Below are positions 25,143-33,653 of a DNA stretch of 64,000 bases, piece after piece; the first letter of the stretch is position 1; every line of letters begins with the position of its first letter. Made by a program: the position numbers and the translations under genes. The stretch is from Paenibacillus stellifer (lineage in GTDB: Bacteria > Bacillota > Bacilli > Paenibacillales > Paenibacillaceae). The DNA is taken from contig NZ_CP009286.1 in assembly GCF_000758685.1 (NCBI RefSeq), positions 1,580,501 to 1,644,500 on the forward strand, in the 5' to 3' direction. The notes under the pieces were generated by a model. It had not been told where the DNA came from. It searched no databases and saw only the letters and a program-made list of their open reading frames with translations.

Positions 25143-27663
25143 AATGATCCCCCAATTTGTCCGAGACTTTTTGATAGATGTAGGAAATGCCCAGCAGACA
25201 GACACCGAAGCTGAAGTAGGCAATGATCTTGCTGCCGGAAGTCAGCAGGCTCAAATCATACAGCAGCAGCTTGCCGGTTGCGAGCAGCGTTAAGCCAAGG
25301 CCGAACCGGCGGATGTAGACGAAGCGGAAACGGAAGCCATAGATGATATACAGCAGAGCCAGCAGCAGGTAGATGATACTGAAGGACAATCCCCCATTGT
25401 TCAGATGGAGCTGTACGCTCAGGAATGCGGTAACGATGACCAGCATATATACGGCCAGCGCCACCGGGTAAAATTCCAGGCTCGCGTAGCGTCGCTGAAT
25501 CTCCGATTTCAGCAAATTCCGTCCGTTCAGCACAATCAGCACATTGACAATGACGAGCAAGGCAAGTGCGATATAGTCGGCGGCTCCATTCTCCGAGAGG
25601 ACCGGGCGGAGGGCTGGAATGCCGATCATGATTCCAAGTCCGATCGCACTGCCGACTCCGTGCAGGAACAGGGCGAAGACACGAAGAATGGAATCGTAGA
25701 ACAGCGGCAGTCTGGGAAGAACATAGGCGATACCGAAGGTAAACACCGCGGACAGCATCATTTGATAGAACCGGTAATGGACATCATCCTGTGGAAGCGC
25801 GAGGTTAGTCAACTGTACCGACTCATACAGCAGGTAGGCCCAAAAGTTTAGCACCGCCGCATATTTGAAGCAGAACGTCAGCCGGACCTCCGCAGATCCG
25901 GTGTGAATCAGATAGTCCTTGCCCCGGTAGCGAAGTCCGTATATCCATGCGACAGCGAGCATGCCCGCCGTAATGAATGTGTATTTCAGGTTAAAAAGGT
26001 CGTCGCCGTAGCCCGGGAAGAGCTCCAGCGGCACATTCAGTCCAAAAAAGGACCCCAGGCAGAGCAGCAGCAGCCCCCAGCCCGCCCGTTCCAGATTTTT
26101 GATCTGCTGCTTGCCGGCGAAGGCGATCAGAGCGATCCCCTCAATGAGCCAGCCCATCGACCACCATACCTGTCCGAGCTGGAATGGAATCATCAGCACT
26201 GCGAAGGTAAGGGCGACCGAATAGAAGAGCACCATGCTATGTTGTTCCCGGGGCATGAGCTTCTCCAGCATCCGGCCCAATCCGAAGTACATCAGGCAGA
26301 ACAGGAGGGCGAGCGCGCCCTTGTAGTCGCCGAGCCCGCTGTCGATGAACAGTACGTACATCGTGATGCAGCTTACCAGCGTATTGACGCCGAGCAGCGA
26401 GAAATCCCACCACGACAATTTGGCCCGATGCTTGAACGGATAGGAGAGTGTAATCGCCAGGTACATGGCGAACGTGACAGCCGCATACAGCATGCTTGCG
26501 AAATTATGGTCTGACAGGTAGATGAGCAGCAGCATGGAAGGCGTATTGAACGCAAAGCTGATATAGTTCACAATAATCCAGCGTCTGCGCAGGGAGATCA
26601 GCAGTATCGAGAGATTCAGCAGAAAAAGATATCCCATCGCCGCATATACCGCGCTCCCTTCCAGCCCGAACGCGCCGATATAGGAGTAGACAGGCAAGTA
26701 TCCCCCGACCAGGGCAAGGGAACATATACTGCGCGACTGATACCTGATGGACAGCAGCACGCCGGTCAGGGTGATGAGGACGGACAGGGCGAGGCCTGTG
26801 TAGAGTCCAATAACCTCAAGCAGGAAATAGCTGTAGAAGACCGATCCGTACAGCACGGAAATTCCGCCGCCCAGCAGTCCGAGTGCGAAAGTTCCCCTGC
26901 CTTTGCGGAACAGCCATTCTCCGCCGGCCAGCATCAGCGCCCCCAGCAGAAAGAAAGCTGCGCTTTTCATATAGCCTGTGAACCAGTTCGAATACGAATA
27001 CTTGAAGGCGGCGCCGACGCCCAGAATAATCAGCAAAATTCCGAGACGGTTGATCCAGCCTTGTCCGATCTTCATTTCGATGCGGTTCTGTTCTCTTCTG
27101 CGCCGGATCGTCTCTTCGCTGACAGGTTCGGCGGCCAGAGCATTCAGCTTGCCGTCCATCTCGCCCAAGAGCTTATTGCTTTCTTCCTCATGAAGCTTCC
27201 GGTTTCTCTCTATCCGTTCCTCAATTTCGCCCTTTAGTTGGTCCAGCCTGTCCGAGATGTCGGTTTTTTCTTCTTCCAAGTACCTGGACATCGTCCGGTG
27301 CATCCGGTTCACCGAGATCTTGGTCATATCCTCAAAGACGGTCAGCCGGTCCTGGTACGCTTTGCTCTGCGCGCCGAAATAAGTATGAAGCTTCTCGCTC
27401 GATACCCGGACGATGCGCAGCTTCTCGTTCATCATCTGCTCGGTCAGCGCCTCCCGAAGGCTGCGGTTCTCCGACTTCAGCTTATCGGACTCCGCCTGGA
27501 GCGAAGCCAGACTCTGCTCAAGCTCCTCAAGCCTTCGATTGATGTGCTCGTTCTCTAGCATCAGATCATCGGACGACAGTTCGGAGATCAAGGTCTGATA
27601 TTCCTTCATCAACTTGTCCTGACGGTCCTTCATGGTCCTAAGCCTGTCTTTTAGTTCCTTCAT
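25111..27663 (-). CDS. DUF2339 multi-spanning membrane protein
   Basis: This 850-residue protein begins with about 190 residues of coiled coil rich in Glu, Lys and Arg, including heptad stretches such as ELEQSLASLQAESDKLKSEN. About 25 hydrophobic segments then run from near residue 205 (WINRLGILLIILGVGAAFKY) to the C-terminus. That layout and length fit DUF2339, whose function is unknown. ATG at 27663 was chosen because GGGGG lies 5 bases upstream. It forms a two-gene unit with the DUF3999 gene, a pairing I recall from other bacteria, suggesting a common envelope complex. Confidence 0.75.
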   Translation of the reverse strand: MKELKDRLRTMKDRQDKLMKEYQTLISELSSDDLMLENEHINRRLEELEQSLASLQAESDKLKSENRSLREALTEQMMNEKLRIVRVSSEKLHTYFGAQSKAYQDRLTVFEDMTKISVNRMHRTMSRYLEEEKTDISDRLDQLKGEIEERIERNRKLHEEESNKLLGEMDGKLNALAAEPVSEETIRRRREQNRIEMKIGQGWINRLGILLIILGVGAAFKYSYSNWFTGYMKSAAFFLLGALMLAGGEWLFRKGRGTFALGLLGGGISVLYGSVFYSYFLLEVIGLYTGLALSVLITLTGVLLSIRYQSRSICSLALVGGYLPVYSYIGAFGLEGSAVYAAMGYLFLLNLSILLISLRRRWIIVNYISFAFNTPSMLLLIYLSDHNFASMLYAAVTFAMYLAITLSYPFKHRAKLSWWDFSLLGVNTLVSCITMYVLFIDSGLGDYKGALALLFCLMYFGLGRMLEKLMPREQHSMVLFYSVALTFAVLMIPFQLGQVWWSMGWLIEGIALIAFAGKQQIKNLERAGWGLLLLCLGSFFGLNVPLELFPGYGDDLFNLKYTFITAGMLAVAWIYGLRYRGKDYLIHTGSAEVRLTFCFKYAAVLNFWAYLLYESVQLTNLALPQDDVHYRFYQMMLSAVFTFGIAYVLPRLPLFYDSILRVFALFLHGVGSAIGLGIMIGIPALRPVLSENGAADYIALALLVIVNVLIVLNGRNLLKSEIQRRYASLEFYPVALAVYMLVIVTAFLSVQLHLNNGGLSFSIIYLLLALLYIIYGFRFRFVYIRRFGLGLTLLATGKLLLYDLSLLTSGSKIIAYFSFGVCLLGISYIYQKVSDKLGDHYGEHVSVQKD

Positions 27664-27909
27664 AGCATCCCCCAGACGTCCTATTGAATTGGCTAATATT
27701 CTCAATATTACTATAAAGATGAATGATGCATCAGTCCCAATTATCATACATATTCAATTCGCTTTGTTTTTCCCTAAAGGGGGGAGAAGGTAAATAGCGT
27801 CGAAATAAATAGAAATATATAGAAATATTTTAAAATTTTTGATGTAAATCATTTTATATCATGTTAGCATTCGAAAGGTGTTGATCATGGAAAAAGAAAG
27901 GAATGATGA

Positions 27910-28377
27910 ATGATGAATCTGAAGGTTGAGCCCCTGCCTCCTTGCCGCATTGCTTATGTGAGACGGACGGGACCGTACGGTTCTGCAAATGCCGTGGCCA
28001 TGGAGAAGGTGAAGGAATGGGCGAGGGGGCAGGGGCTGCTTGACAGCTCCGCTGTTCTGTTCGGTATTCCGCAGGATAACCCCCAGACTACGCCACCCGA
28101 ACAGTGCAGATATGATGCGTGTATCGTGATTCCGGAAGATTATGCAATCGGCGATTCCGCCAGCGAGGCTTACATTCATGAAGACTATTTTGCAGGAGGC
28201 AAGTACGCGGTTAGCATAGTCAGACATACGGCGGAAGATATCCGGCAAGCATGGGCTGAAATCTTTATAAGCCTGCACAATAGCGGCCTTCAACTGGACA
28301 ATAAACCGATTATCGAAAGATACAAGGGAGAGCTGCTCGAAGACGATTGGTGCGAAATATGCGTGCCAGTGCTATGA
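27910..28377 (+). CDS. GyrI-like small-molecule binding protein
   Basis: This 155-residue single-domain protein has the GyrI/AraC effector-binding fold: VEPLPPCRIAYVRRTGPYG at the start, GIPQDNPQTTPPEQCRYDACI in the middle, and KYAVSIVRHTAEDIRQAW followed by a terminal ELLEDDWCEICVPV. Such domains bind hydrophobic small molecules or act as gyrase-inhibitor-like proteins. No DNA-binding domain is attached. AAGGA lies 7 bases before ATG 27910; ATG 27913 is also possible. It is divergent from the DUF2339 operon across a 246-bp AT-rich spacer in which I found no clear promoter. Confidence 0.8.
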   Translation: MMNLKVEPLPPCRIAYVRRTGPYGSANAVAMEKVKEWARGQGLLDSSAVLFGIPQDNPQTTPPEQCRYDACIVIPEDYAIGDSASEAYIHEDYFAGGKYAVSIVRHTAEDIRQAWAEIFISLHNSGLQLDNKPIIERYKGELLEDDWCEICVPVL

Positions 28378-28408
28378 GAAGTTAGAAGTTGAAGTAGAAT
28401 AGACGGCA

Positions 28409-28453
28409 AAAGAGCCTCCGGGACCACATTCAGTGGACCGGAAGGCTCTTATT
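28409..28453. terminator. Bidirectional terminator between convergent genes
   Basis: AAGAGCCTCCGG (28410-28421) pairs with CCGGAAGGCTCTT (28438-28450) around an inner CCAC/GTGG stem. A and T tracts flank the hairpin, so it can stop both the GyrI-like gene and the leftward pspA unit. Confidence 0.75.
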
Positions 28454-28483
28454 AAATAGCTGATGCTATAAGGAAGGCTTGGC

Positions 28484-29224
28484 TTATTCCTCAGCGCTGC
28501 TGTCGGTGTTCTTCGCTTTGGCGTCCTGCGCTGCGCCATTCTTCACGAAATCCCGCAGCCGCTGCAGTTCTTCGGCAGCCCGTGCTCTCACGCCAGGCGA
28601 GTGGGCTTCACCGGCTTCGGCAACGGAGGCATCCGGCGTGTAGCGTTCCGGAACCGCCGTTCCGGTTTCCCATTCGCGGATTTTCTCTTCCATCCGCTGA
28701 AAGCCGCGGGAGGCGTGACGGGTGTCCAGCCCGTATGCCGAAGCGGATGCCGAAGCCCATGAAGCGGGCTTGGGGCGGCTGGCCGCTGCTTTGCGTGCCC
28801 GATCGACCAGCTCGGCGCGTTTGGCCTTGAGCCGGGTCTGTTCTTCCTTGGCGGCCGCAATTTCGTATGTCAGTCCGGCGATAACCTGCCGGGTCTCCTC
28901 CAGGCCGTCCTCGCATTCCTGTGCGCTTGCCGTATAGCGCAGCTTCGCCTCAACAGCCGCTCTCGCGGTCATTTCGTCTCCACGCTCCAGCGCCTTGACC
29001 GCGTCGCTTTCGCTCAGCTCGGCGAGCATCCGGTATTCCTTCAGCCGGCGCTCCAGCAGCCGCGCCGCCGTCTCCATATCCCGGCTTTGCCGCTCGGCGT
29101 CCGCGATTTTGTCGTCCAGGTCCCGCAAGTATTGTCCGGTCATCATGACCGGGTCCTCGAGCCGGTTCAATCCTTCATGCAATGCTGCTTTCGTCAGGGT
29201 TGCAATTCTGTCCAATATACTCAT
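28484..29224 (-). CDS. pspA: PspA/IM30-family envelope-stress protein
   Basis: This 246-residue, mainly helical protein has the PspA/IM30 start MSILDRIATLTKAALHEGLNRLEDP and long coiled-coil segments to about residue 130. PspA proteins bind the inner face of stressed membranes and stabilise them. The part after residue 130 is Ala/Ser-rich (ASWASASASAYG) and diverges from typical PspA, with a last helix AAEELQRLRDFVKNG. AAAGGAG lies 9 bases before the ATG. It follows the PspC-domain gene by 41 bp, the usual Psp pairing. Confidence 0.8.
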   Translation of the reverse strand: MSILDRIATLTKAALHEGLNRLEDPVMMTGQYLRDLDDKIADAERQSRDMETAARLLERRLKEYRMLAELSESDAVKALERGDEMTARAAVEAKLRYTASAQECEDGLEETRQVIAGLTYEIAAAKEEQTRLKAKRAELVDRARKAAASRPKPASWASASASAYGLDTRHASRGFQRMEEKIREWETGTAVPERYTPDASVAEAGEAHSPGVRARAAEELQRLRDFVKNGAAQDAKAKNTDSSAEE

Positions 29225-29265
29225 GGTTATCTCTCCTTTGAATTGTGAAATGAAATGGTCTGATT

Positions 29266-29487
29266 TTAGTAATAATAATGATTGTTATCCGTGAAGCTGC
29301 CGCTGCGGTCGCTTGGGACAATCAGGCTCGCGATAACGTAGACGAAGAGGAATGTACCGACACTTCCCAGGGCGACAATGATGGCGATTAGACGAACCAA
29401 GGTGGAGTCGATGCCGAAGTATTCGGCGAGGCCGCCACACAGTCCGGTGAACTTGCGGTCTCTTTCGGAACGGAATAATTTTTTCAT
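29266..29487 (-). CDS. pspC: PspC-domain membrane protein
   Basis: This 73-residue protein is almost exactly one PspC domain: LFRSERDRKFTGLCGGLAEY, FGIDSTLVRLIAIIVAL and a final hydrophobic segment VGTFLFVYVIASLIVP. A His/Tyr-rich tail ends it. PspC senses or relays membrane stress together with PspA, whose relative is the next gene. ATG at 29487 is preceded by AAAGGAAG at 9 bases. Confidence 0.85.
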   Translation of the reverse strand: MKKLFRSERDRKFTGLCGGLAEYFGIDSTLVRLIAIIVALGSVGTFLFVYVIASLIVPSDRSGSFTDNNHYYY

Positions 29488-29645
29488 GGTTATTATCTTC
29501 CTTTCGTGATTTCCGTGTTTGATCGGCTGATCTATGTCTTTATTGTAGTGGCTTTCGTGAGGTCCCAAAACGGCCTGCAGACGGTTTTGCATTCTCGACC
29601 TTAGACGGGGGAAGCCTACGCTGTTGGACGGGGATAACAGCAGAA

Positions 29646-29686
29646 AGCCCCCGGATTCGGGGCATAAGGCCTCGAATCCGGGGGCT
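29646..29686 (-). terminator. Terminator of the leftward LacI gene
   Basis: AGCCCCCGGATTCG and CGAATCCGGGGGCT form a perfect 14-bp stem with a 13-nt loop. On the minus strand it is followed by TTTCTG, so the U tract is weak, but the stem is very strong. It lies 17 bp past the LacI gene. Confidence 0.65.
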
Positions 29687-29702
29687 GCGGCGTTTCCGCT
29701 GT

Positions 29703-30698
29703 TCAGTTCGTGCTCTCGCGAATTGAGAGGAAATGGGTGACATTGGAGTGCTGGGGAATATCCGCCGTTCCTTTGAGGAGCTTGATCAGGTTGCGCGCTG
29801 CTGTCATGCCGATTTCGGTGGCAGAGTACTCCACCGTGGATAATCTCGGCCGGACGACGGATGACAGATAGCTGCCGTCAAAGCCGAATACGGCGATGTC
29901 CTCCGGTACGCGCAGGCCGTGGTCCATCGCATAATTCATCGCGCCGATGGCCATCCAGTCCGTCGCGCAGAAGACGGCGGTCGGCAGCTCGCCGCTCCCG
30001 GCGATGGTCTGCATGGCGTTCCTTCCGTCGTCCACGGACAGGTCGCTCTCCACGACCCAGCCGTCGCGAATGGGCAGACCTGCATCGGTCATCGCCTGTC
30101 TGAAGCCGTCGTAGCGGTCGCTGCCGATCCCTGACTCGCCGAAGCCGCGAATCATGCCGATGGCGGTGTGTCCCTGTTGAATGAGGTAGGTCACAGCTTC
30201 ATAAGAGGCGGTCACATTGTCCACATGCACGGAAGGAATGGAAGGAACCTTGGAGACCTGGCCGATGACCGTGCAAGACATGCCTGAGGAATGTATGGCT
30301 TCCAGATGCCGGTGCTCCAGAGGAGAGCCGACGAAGATGACGCCCTCCGCGCGAATCTCCCCGAACCGCTTCAAATAATGCAGCTCGCTCTCCACCGTGC
30401 TGTCCGTCAGGCCGATCAGCAGCTCATAGCCGTACAATCGCGATACCGAGCCGATGCCTCCGATCAGATCGTTCAGCACGGTGTTGCTGAATTGCGGAGC
30501 GATCACGCCGAGCAGTGCTGCTTCGGCTTTGGTTCCTTCCGGAGAAGGGGGACCCGTGCGGTATCCCGTCTGTTCCATCGCTTCCATCACCCTGGCCCGG
30601 ACTTCGTCCTTGACGGGCTTGCTGTTGTTGATGACACGGGAGACGGTCGAAATCGACACCCCGGCCATTTTGGCGATATCGTGAATCGTTACTTTCAT
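29703..30698 (-). CDS. LacI-family repressor next to an alpha-glucosidase gene
   Basis: This 331-residue regulator has a LacI helix-turn-helix, VTIHDIAKMAGVSISTVSRV, with hinge helix SKPVKDEVRARVMEAMEQTGY, then a periplasmic-binding-protein-like sensor domain (LIGLTDSTVESELHYLKRF, AVFGFDGSYLSSVVRPRLST). It is divergent from an oligo-1,6-glucosidase gene, and the same 14-bp palindrome lies in front of both genes, so it likely represses both until an isomalto- or malto-oligosaccharide binds. ATG at 30698 has only a distant GGAG, 12 bases upstream. Confidence 0.88.
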   Translation of the reverse strand: MKVTIHDIAKMAGVSISTVSRVINNSKPVKDEVRARVMEAMEQTGYRTGPPSPEGTKAEAALLGVIAPQFSNTVLNDLIGGIGSVSRLYGYELLIGLTDSTVESELHYLKRFGEIRAEGVIFVGSPLEHRHLEAIHSSGMSCTVIGQVSKVPSIPSVHVDNVTASYEAVTYLIQQGHTAIGMIRGFGESGIGSDRYDGFRQAMTDAGLPIRDGWVVESDLSVDDGRNAMQTIAGSGELPTAVFCATDWMAIGAMNYAMDHGLRVPEDIAVFGFDGSYLSSVVRPRLSTVEYSATEIGMTAARNLIKLLKGTADIPQHSNVTHFLSIRESTN

Positions 30699-30739
30699 AA
30701 AGAAACACAACTCCGAACCCAATAGAATAGCTTATTTCA

Positions 30740-30753
30740 GGAAAATATTTTCC
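30740..30753. promoter_or_regulatory. Operator palindrome upstream of the LacI gene
   Basis: GGAAAATATTTTCC is a perfect 14-bp palindrome, 42 bp before the LacI gene start. An identical copy lies at the alpha-glucosidase promoter. LacI proteins bind such A+T-centred dyads, so autoregulation is likely. Confidence 0.7.
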
Positions 30754-30945
30754 CGACACAAGCGATACTGCATCGTTTATTGCTGCCTTTTTCCCATATG
30801 ATCAGTAGAAGAAATGTTGTCGTACAACGGCTGAAGACCCAATAAATAACAGATAAAGCAAAGGGATTTCTGTAATTCCGTAGGAACTTTGCCACTTTAC
30901 CAGTAAACTCATCATAACATGAGGCTGAATGTTTGCCAATTATAC

Positions 30946-30975
30946 TTGACCGGGGAAAATATGATGCTTTATACT
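30946..30975 (+). promoter_or_regulatory. Sigma-A promoter of the alpha-glucosidase gene
   Basis: TTGACC (30946-30951) and TATACT (30970-30975) are separated by 18 bp. The operator palindrome covers the predicted transcription start about 8 bp downstream. The rest of the 30699-31026 spacer shows no gene. Confidence 0.65.
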
Positions 30976-30983
30976 CCATTTAG

Positions 30984-30997
30984 GGAAAATATTTTCC
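30984..30997. promoter_or_regulatory. Operator palindrome at the alpha-glucosidase promoter
   Basis: This is the second exact copy of GGAAAATATTTTCC. It begins 8 bp after the -10 box, so a bound repressor would block initiation. Confidence 0.75.
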
Positions 30998-31026
30998 TGT
31001 ATAGAGAGCTGGAGGAGCTGACGGAT

Positions 31027-32703
31027 TTGGACAGAGTATGGTGGAAAGAAGCGGTGGCGTATCAAATCTATCCCCGCAGTTTTATGGACGGCAACGGAGA
31101 CGGAATTGGCGATCTGCGGGGCGTGATCAGCAAGCTGGATTACTTGAAGGAGCTTGGGATCGACGTCATCTGGATCTGTCCGATCTACAAGTCCCCGAAT
31201 GACGATAACGGCTACGATATTTCCGATTATAAGGACATCATGGAAGAGTTCGGCACGATGGCCGATTTTGACGAGCTGCTGAAGCAGGTCCATGGCCGGG
31301 AAATGAAACTGATTATGGATTTAGTCATCAATCATACCTCGGATGAGCATCCGTGGTTTATTGAATCCCGTTCGAGCCGGAACAATCCGAAGCGGGATTA
31401 CTATATTTGGGCGGACCCGAAGGACGGGGCAGAGCCCAACAACTGGGACAGCATCTTTGGCGGATCGATTTGGGAATATGACATGGTGACGGAGCAGTAT
31501 TTCATGCATGTCTTCTCGAAGAGACAGCCCGATCTGAACTGGGAAAATCCCGATGTTCGCGCCGAGCTGTACGACATGGTCAACTGGTGGCTGGATAAAG
31601 GCATCGACGGGTTCCGGATCGACGCGATTTCCCATATCAAGAAGCTGGCGGGCTTCCCGGACATGCCGAATCCGAACGGCCTGCGCTACGCCCGATCATT
31701 CGATGGGCATATGAACCGCGAGGGCATTCATGATTTTCTGGAGGAGCTGAAGCGGGAGACCTTCGACAAATACGATATTATGACGGTGGGTGAGGCCAGC
31801 GGCGTGACGGCGGACGAAGCCGATCTGTGGGTGGACAAAGAGAGAGGCAAGTTCAACATGGTGTTCCAGTTCAACCACATGGAGCTGTGGAACAAGAGCA
31901 TGGATGCGGGCTTCGACATCCTGACCTTCAAGAAGGTGCTGAGCGAGTGGCAGAAGAAGCTGGAGGGCAGCGGCTGGAACGCGCTGTTCATGGAGAATCA
32001 CGACAAGCCCCGTTCGGTCTCGACCTACGGCAGCGACGGCCCGTACCGGGTCCAGTCGGCGAAGGCGCTGGCGACGATGTATTTTCTCATGCAGGGAACG
32101 CCGTTCATTTATCAGGGACAGGAAATCGGCATGACAAATGTGCGGTTTGAATCCATTGACGACTACGATGACGTTCATATGAAGACCTGGTACAGACTGG
32201 AGCGGGAGGAGGGCAAGTCCCACGAGGAGCTGATGCCGGTTATCTGGAAGAACGGACGCGACAACTCGCGGACGCCGGTGCAGTGGAATGACAGCGAGCA
32301 GGCCGGATTTACGACAGGCACTCCCTGGATGAAAGTGAATCCGAACTACAAGGAAATCAACGTGGAGGCGGAGAAGAGCAACCCCGGTTCCATCTACCAT
32401 TATTACCGGAAGCTGATCGAGCTCCGCAAGACTCATCCGGTTCTGATCTACGGCACGTACGATCTTATTCTGCCGACGCACAAGCAGATCTACGCCTACA
32501 CCCGGACGCTGGAGGATGAGCATTGGCTGATCCTGACGAATCTGTCGCCGGATGAAGCATTGTTCCATCTGCCGAAGGGGATTCGCTATGCGTCAGCGGA
32601 ACTGCAGCTTGCCAACTATGAAGCGCCCGAAGGGGGCAGCATCCGCACTCTTCATCTGCGTCCGTACGAGGCGCGCGTGTATCGTTTGGCATCACAGGTC
32701 TGA
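31027..32703 (+). CDS. malL: GH13 oligo-1,6-glucosidase / alpha-glucosidase
   Basis: This 558-residue cytosolic GH13 enzyme cleaves alpha-1,6 (and perhaps alpha-1,4) glucosidic bonds of short oligosaccharides. The catalytic residues are nucleophile Asp199 (GFRIDAISHI), acid Glu256 (TVGEASG) and Asp326 (MENHDKPRSV), matching known oligo-1,6-glucosidases. WWKEAVAYQIYPRSF is the normal start. I chose TTG at 31027 because GGAGGAG lies 9 bases upstream and the N-terminus then fits the family; an in-frame ATG at 30919 lies upstream of the promoter. No transporter gene is adjacent. Confidence 0.9.
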   Translation: MDRVWWKEAVAYQIYPRSFMDGNGDGIGDLRGVISKLDYLKELGIDVIWICPIYKSPNDDNGYDISDYKDIMEEFGTMADFDELLKQVHGREMKLIMDLVINHTSDEHPWFIESRSSRNNPKRDYYIWADPKDGAEPNNWDSIFGGSIWEYDMVTEQYFMHVFSKRQPDLNWENPDVRAELYDMVNWWLDKGIDGFRIDAISHIKKLAGFPDMPNPNGLRYARSFDGHMNREGIHDFLEELKRETFDKYDIMTVGEASGVTADEADLWVDKERGKFNMVFQFNHMELWNKSMDAGFDILTFKKVLSEWQKKLEGSGWNALFMENHDKPRSVSTYGSDGPYRVQSAKALATMYFLMQGTPFIYQGQEIGMTNVRFESIDDYDDVHMKTWYRLEREEGKSHEELMPVIWKNGRDNSRTPVQWNDSEQAGFTTGTPWMKVNPNYKEINVEAEKSNPGSIYHYYRKLIELRKTHPVLIYGTYDLILPTHKQIYAYTRTLEDEHWLILTNLSPDEALFHLPKGIRYASAELQLANYEAPEGGSIRTLHLRPYEARVYRLASQV

Positions 32704-32740
32704 TAAGAGCACGACGTTCGCGGGTATGCGTAACATCCAA

Positions 32741-32760
32741 CATCCCCCCTTGGGGGGATG
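32741..32760 (+). terminator. G/C hairpin after the alpha-glucosidase gene
   Basis: CATCCCCCC and GGGGGGATG are perfectly complementary around TT. There is no U tract, so this may be an mRNA 3'-end protector; the stronger terminator lies 30 bp further on. Confidence 0.45.
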
Positions 32761-32792
32761 GCATGAATGAGTTTACACGTATAGCATGACAG

Positions 32793-32869
32793 ACCCCGGA
32801 AGTTTTGAACTGGTTCCCGTCGAAAGTCTCTGGAGACGGCTCAATGGCTCAAAACTGCCCCGGGGTTTT
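32793..32869 (+). terminator. Strong terminator of the alpha-glucosidase unit
   Basis: ACCCCGG plus AGTTTTGA (32793-32808) pair with TCAAAACT plus CCGGGGT (32849-32866) with a small bulge, followed by TTTTATT. The U tract overlaps the stop codon of the convergent small gene. Confidence 0.75.
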
Positions 32870-33242
32870 ATTGTTGGCTGGACCAAATCCGTATATTTTG
32901 GGAGGGGTCGGAACCTTGCAAATATATGCTTTGAATATGGCCGTAATCATTTTTAATCGAAATGTTAAAATCCCCGGTAGACTTCGGAAGAGGCAAAATA
33001 CTCCCTGTTATTTTTAAGTACAGCGTATTATCGCCATAAGCGGCTTTATAGCCTGTAAATCTATTCGCACTATCCGAAAATCCCCCCTTTAATGCGATGA
33101 TTTCATCCGATACCTTGCATTGTGAAATCATAATCGAGTGCGGATTTATTATATTGTTATAGTTCATCCTGTAAATGACCCCAATCAGCGAAACGACAGC
33201 AACTATGCCTATCCCTAGCGTAAGAACCCATTTTCTCGTCAT
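32868..33242 (-). CDS. Hypothetical protein with one N-terminal membrane helix
   Basis: This 124-residue protein has one N-terminal hydrophobic helix (VLTLGIGIVAVVSLIGVIY), so the rest is probably outside the cell. The tail GDFNISIKNDYGHIQSIYLQ with YGDNTLYLKITG suggests a small beta-sandwich; I do not recognise a family with certainty. ATG at 33242 was chosen because AGAGG lies 7 bases upstream; starts at 33281 and 33293 are in frame. It is divergent from the Zur-controlled rpmG gene, with 204 bp between them. Confidence 0.6.
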   Translation of the reverse strand: MTRKWVLTLGIGIVAVVSLIGVIYRMNYNNIINPHSIMISQCKVSDEIIALKGGFSDSANRFTGYKAAYGDNTLYLKITGSILPLPKSTGDFNISIKNDYGHIQSIYLQGSDPSQNIRIWSSQQ

Positions 33243-33371
33243 TCTGTAACCTCTTCTCAATCCAATCAATGTCCCTGTCATGAAATAAATCATACCATGA
33301 TCCTGACCAGTCTTTCTTCCATCTTCAGGGGAAAAGAGGCTGGTTTTGCGTTGTGTACAGTTAGTCTAACC

Positions 33372-33400
33372 TTGACATTATTAATAGTAATCGTTACGAT
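33372..33400 (+). promoter_or_regulatory. Promoter of rpmG and the zinc GTPase gene
   Basis: A perfect TTGACA (33372-33377), a 17-bp spacer and TACGAT (33395-33400). The -10 lies inside the palindrome ATCGTTACGAT (33390-33400), which has Zur-like half-sites. Confidence 0.7.
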
Positions 33401-33407
33401 ATAAAAA

Positions 33408-33430
33408 TAAATCGTAATAATTACGAATAA
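33408..33430. promoter_or_regulatory. Zur box
   Basis: The bases 33408-33430 read TAAATCGTAAT-A-ATTACGA-ATAA, matching the Bacillus Zur operator (TAAATCGTAATNATTACGATTTA) at 20 of 22 defined positions. It lies just downstream of the -10 box, so zinc-bound Zur would repress both rpmG and the GTPase gene and zinc shortage would release them. Confidence 0.85.
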
Positions 33431-33446
33431 GGAGGTTCGATTCACG

Positions 33447-33596
33447 ATGAGAGTTACTGTTACGCTGGCCTGCACCGAGACAGGGGATCGCAATTACACG
33501 ACGACCAAGAACAAGAAGACCCATCCCGGACGTCTGGAGCTGCGCAAGTACTGCCCAAGACTGAAGAGACACACGCTGCATCGCGAGACGCGCTAA
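33447..33596 (+). CDS. rpmG: Ribosomal protein L33, zinc-independent type
   Basis: This 49-residue protein is L33 ([17 protein letters not shown] at the start, HTLHRETR at the end). The zinc-ribbon form has two CxxC pairs; here they are reduced to single Cys residues (CTET and CPRL), so no zinc can be bound. Such C-minus paralogues replace the zinc form in ribosomes during zinc starvation and free the metal. The Zur box directly upstream fits that role. AAGGAGG lies 9 bases before the ATG. The neighbour downstream is a zinc metallochaperone GTPase. Confidence 0.92.
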   Translation: MRVTVTLACTETGDRNYTTTKNKKTHPGRLELRKYCPRLKRHTLHRETR

Positions 33597-33653
33597 TTCT
33601 GCGGGAAAATTGCCGAAGAGATCGGATATCAAACCATATAAAGGAGACATCAA

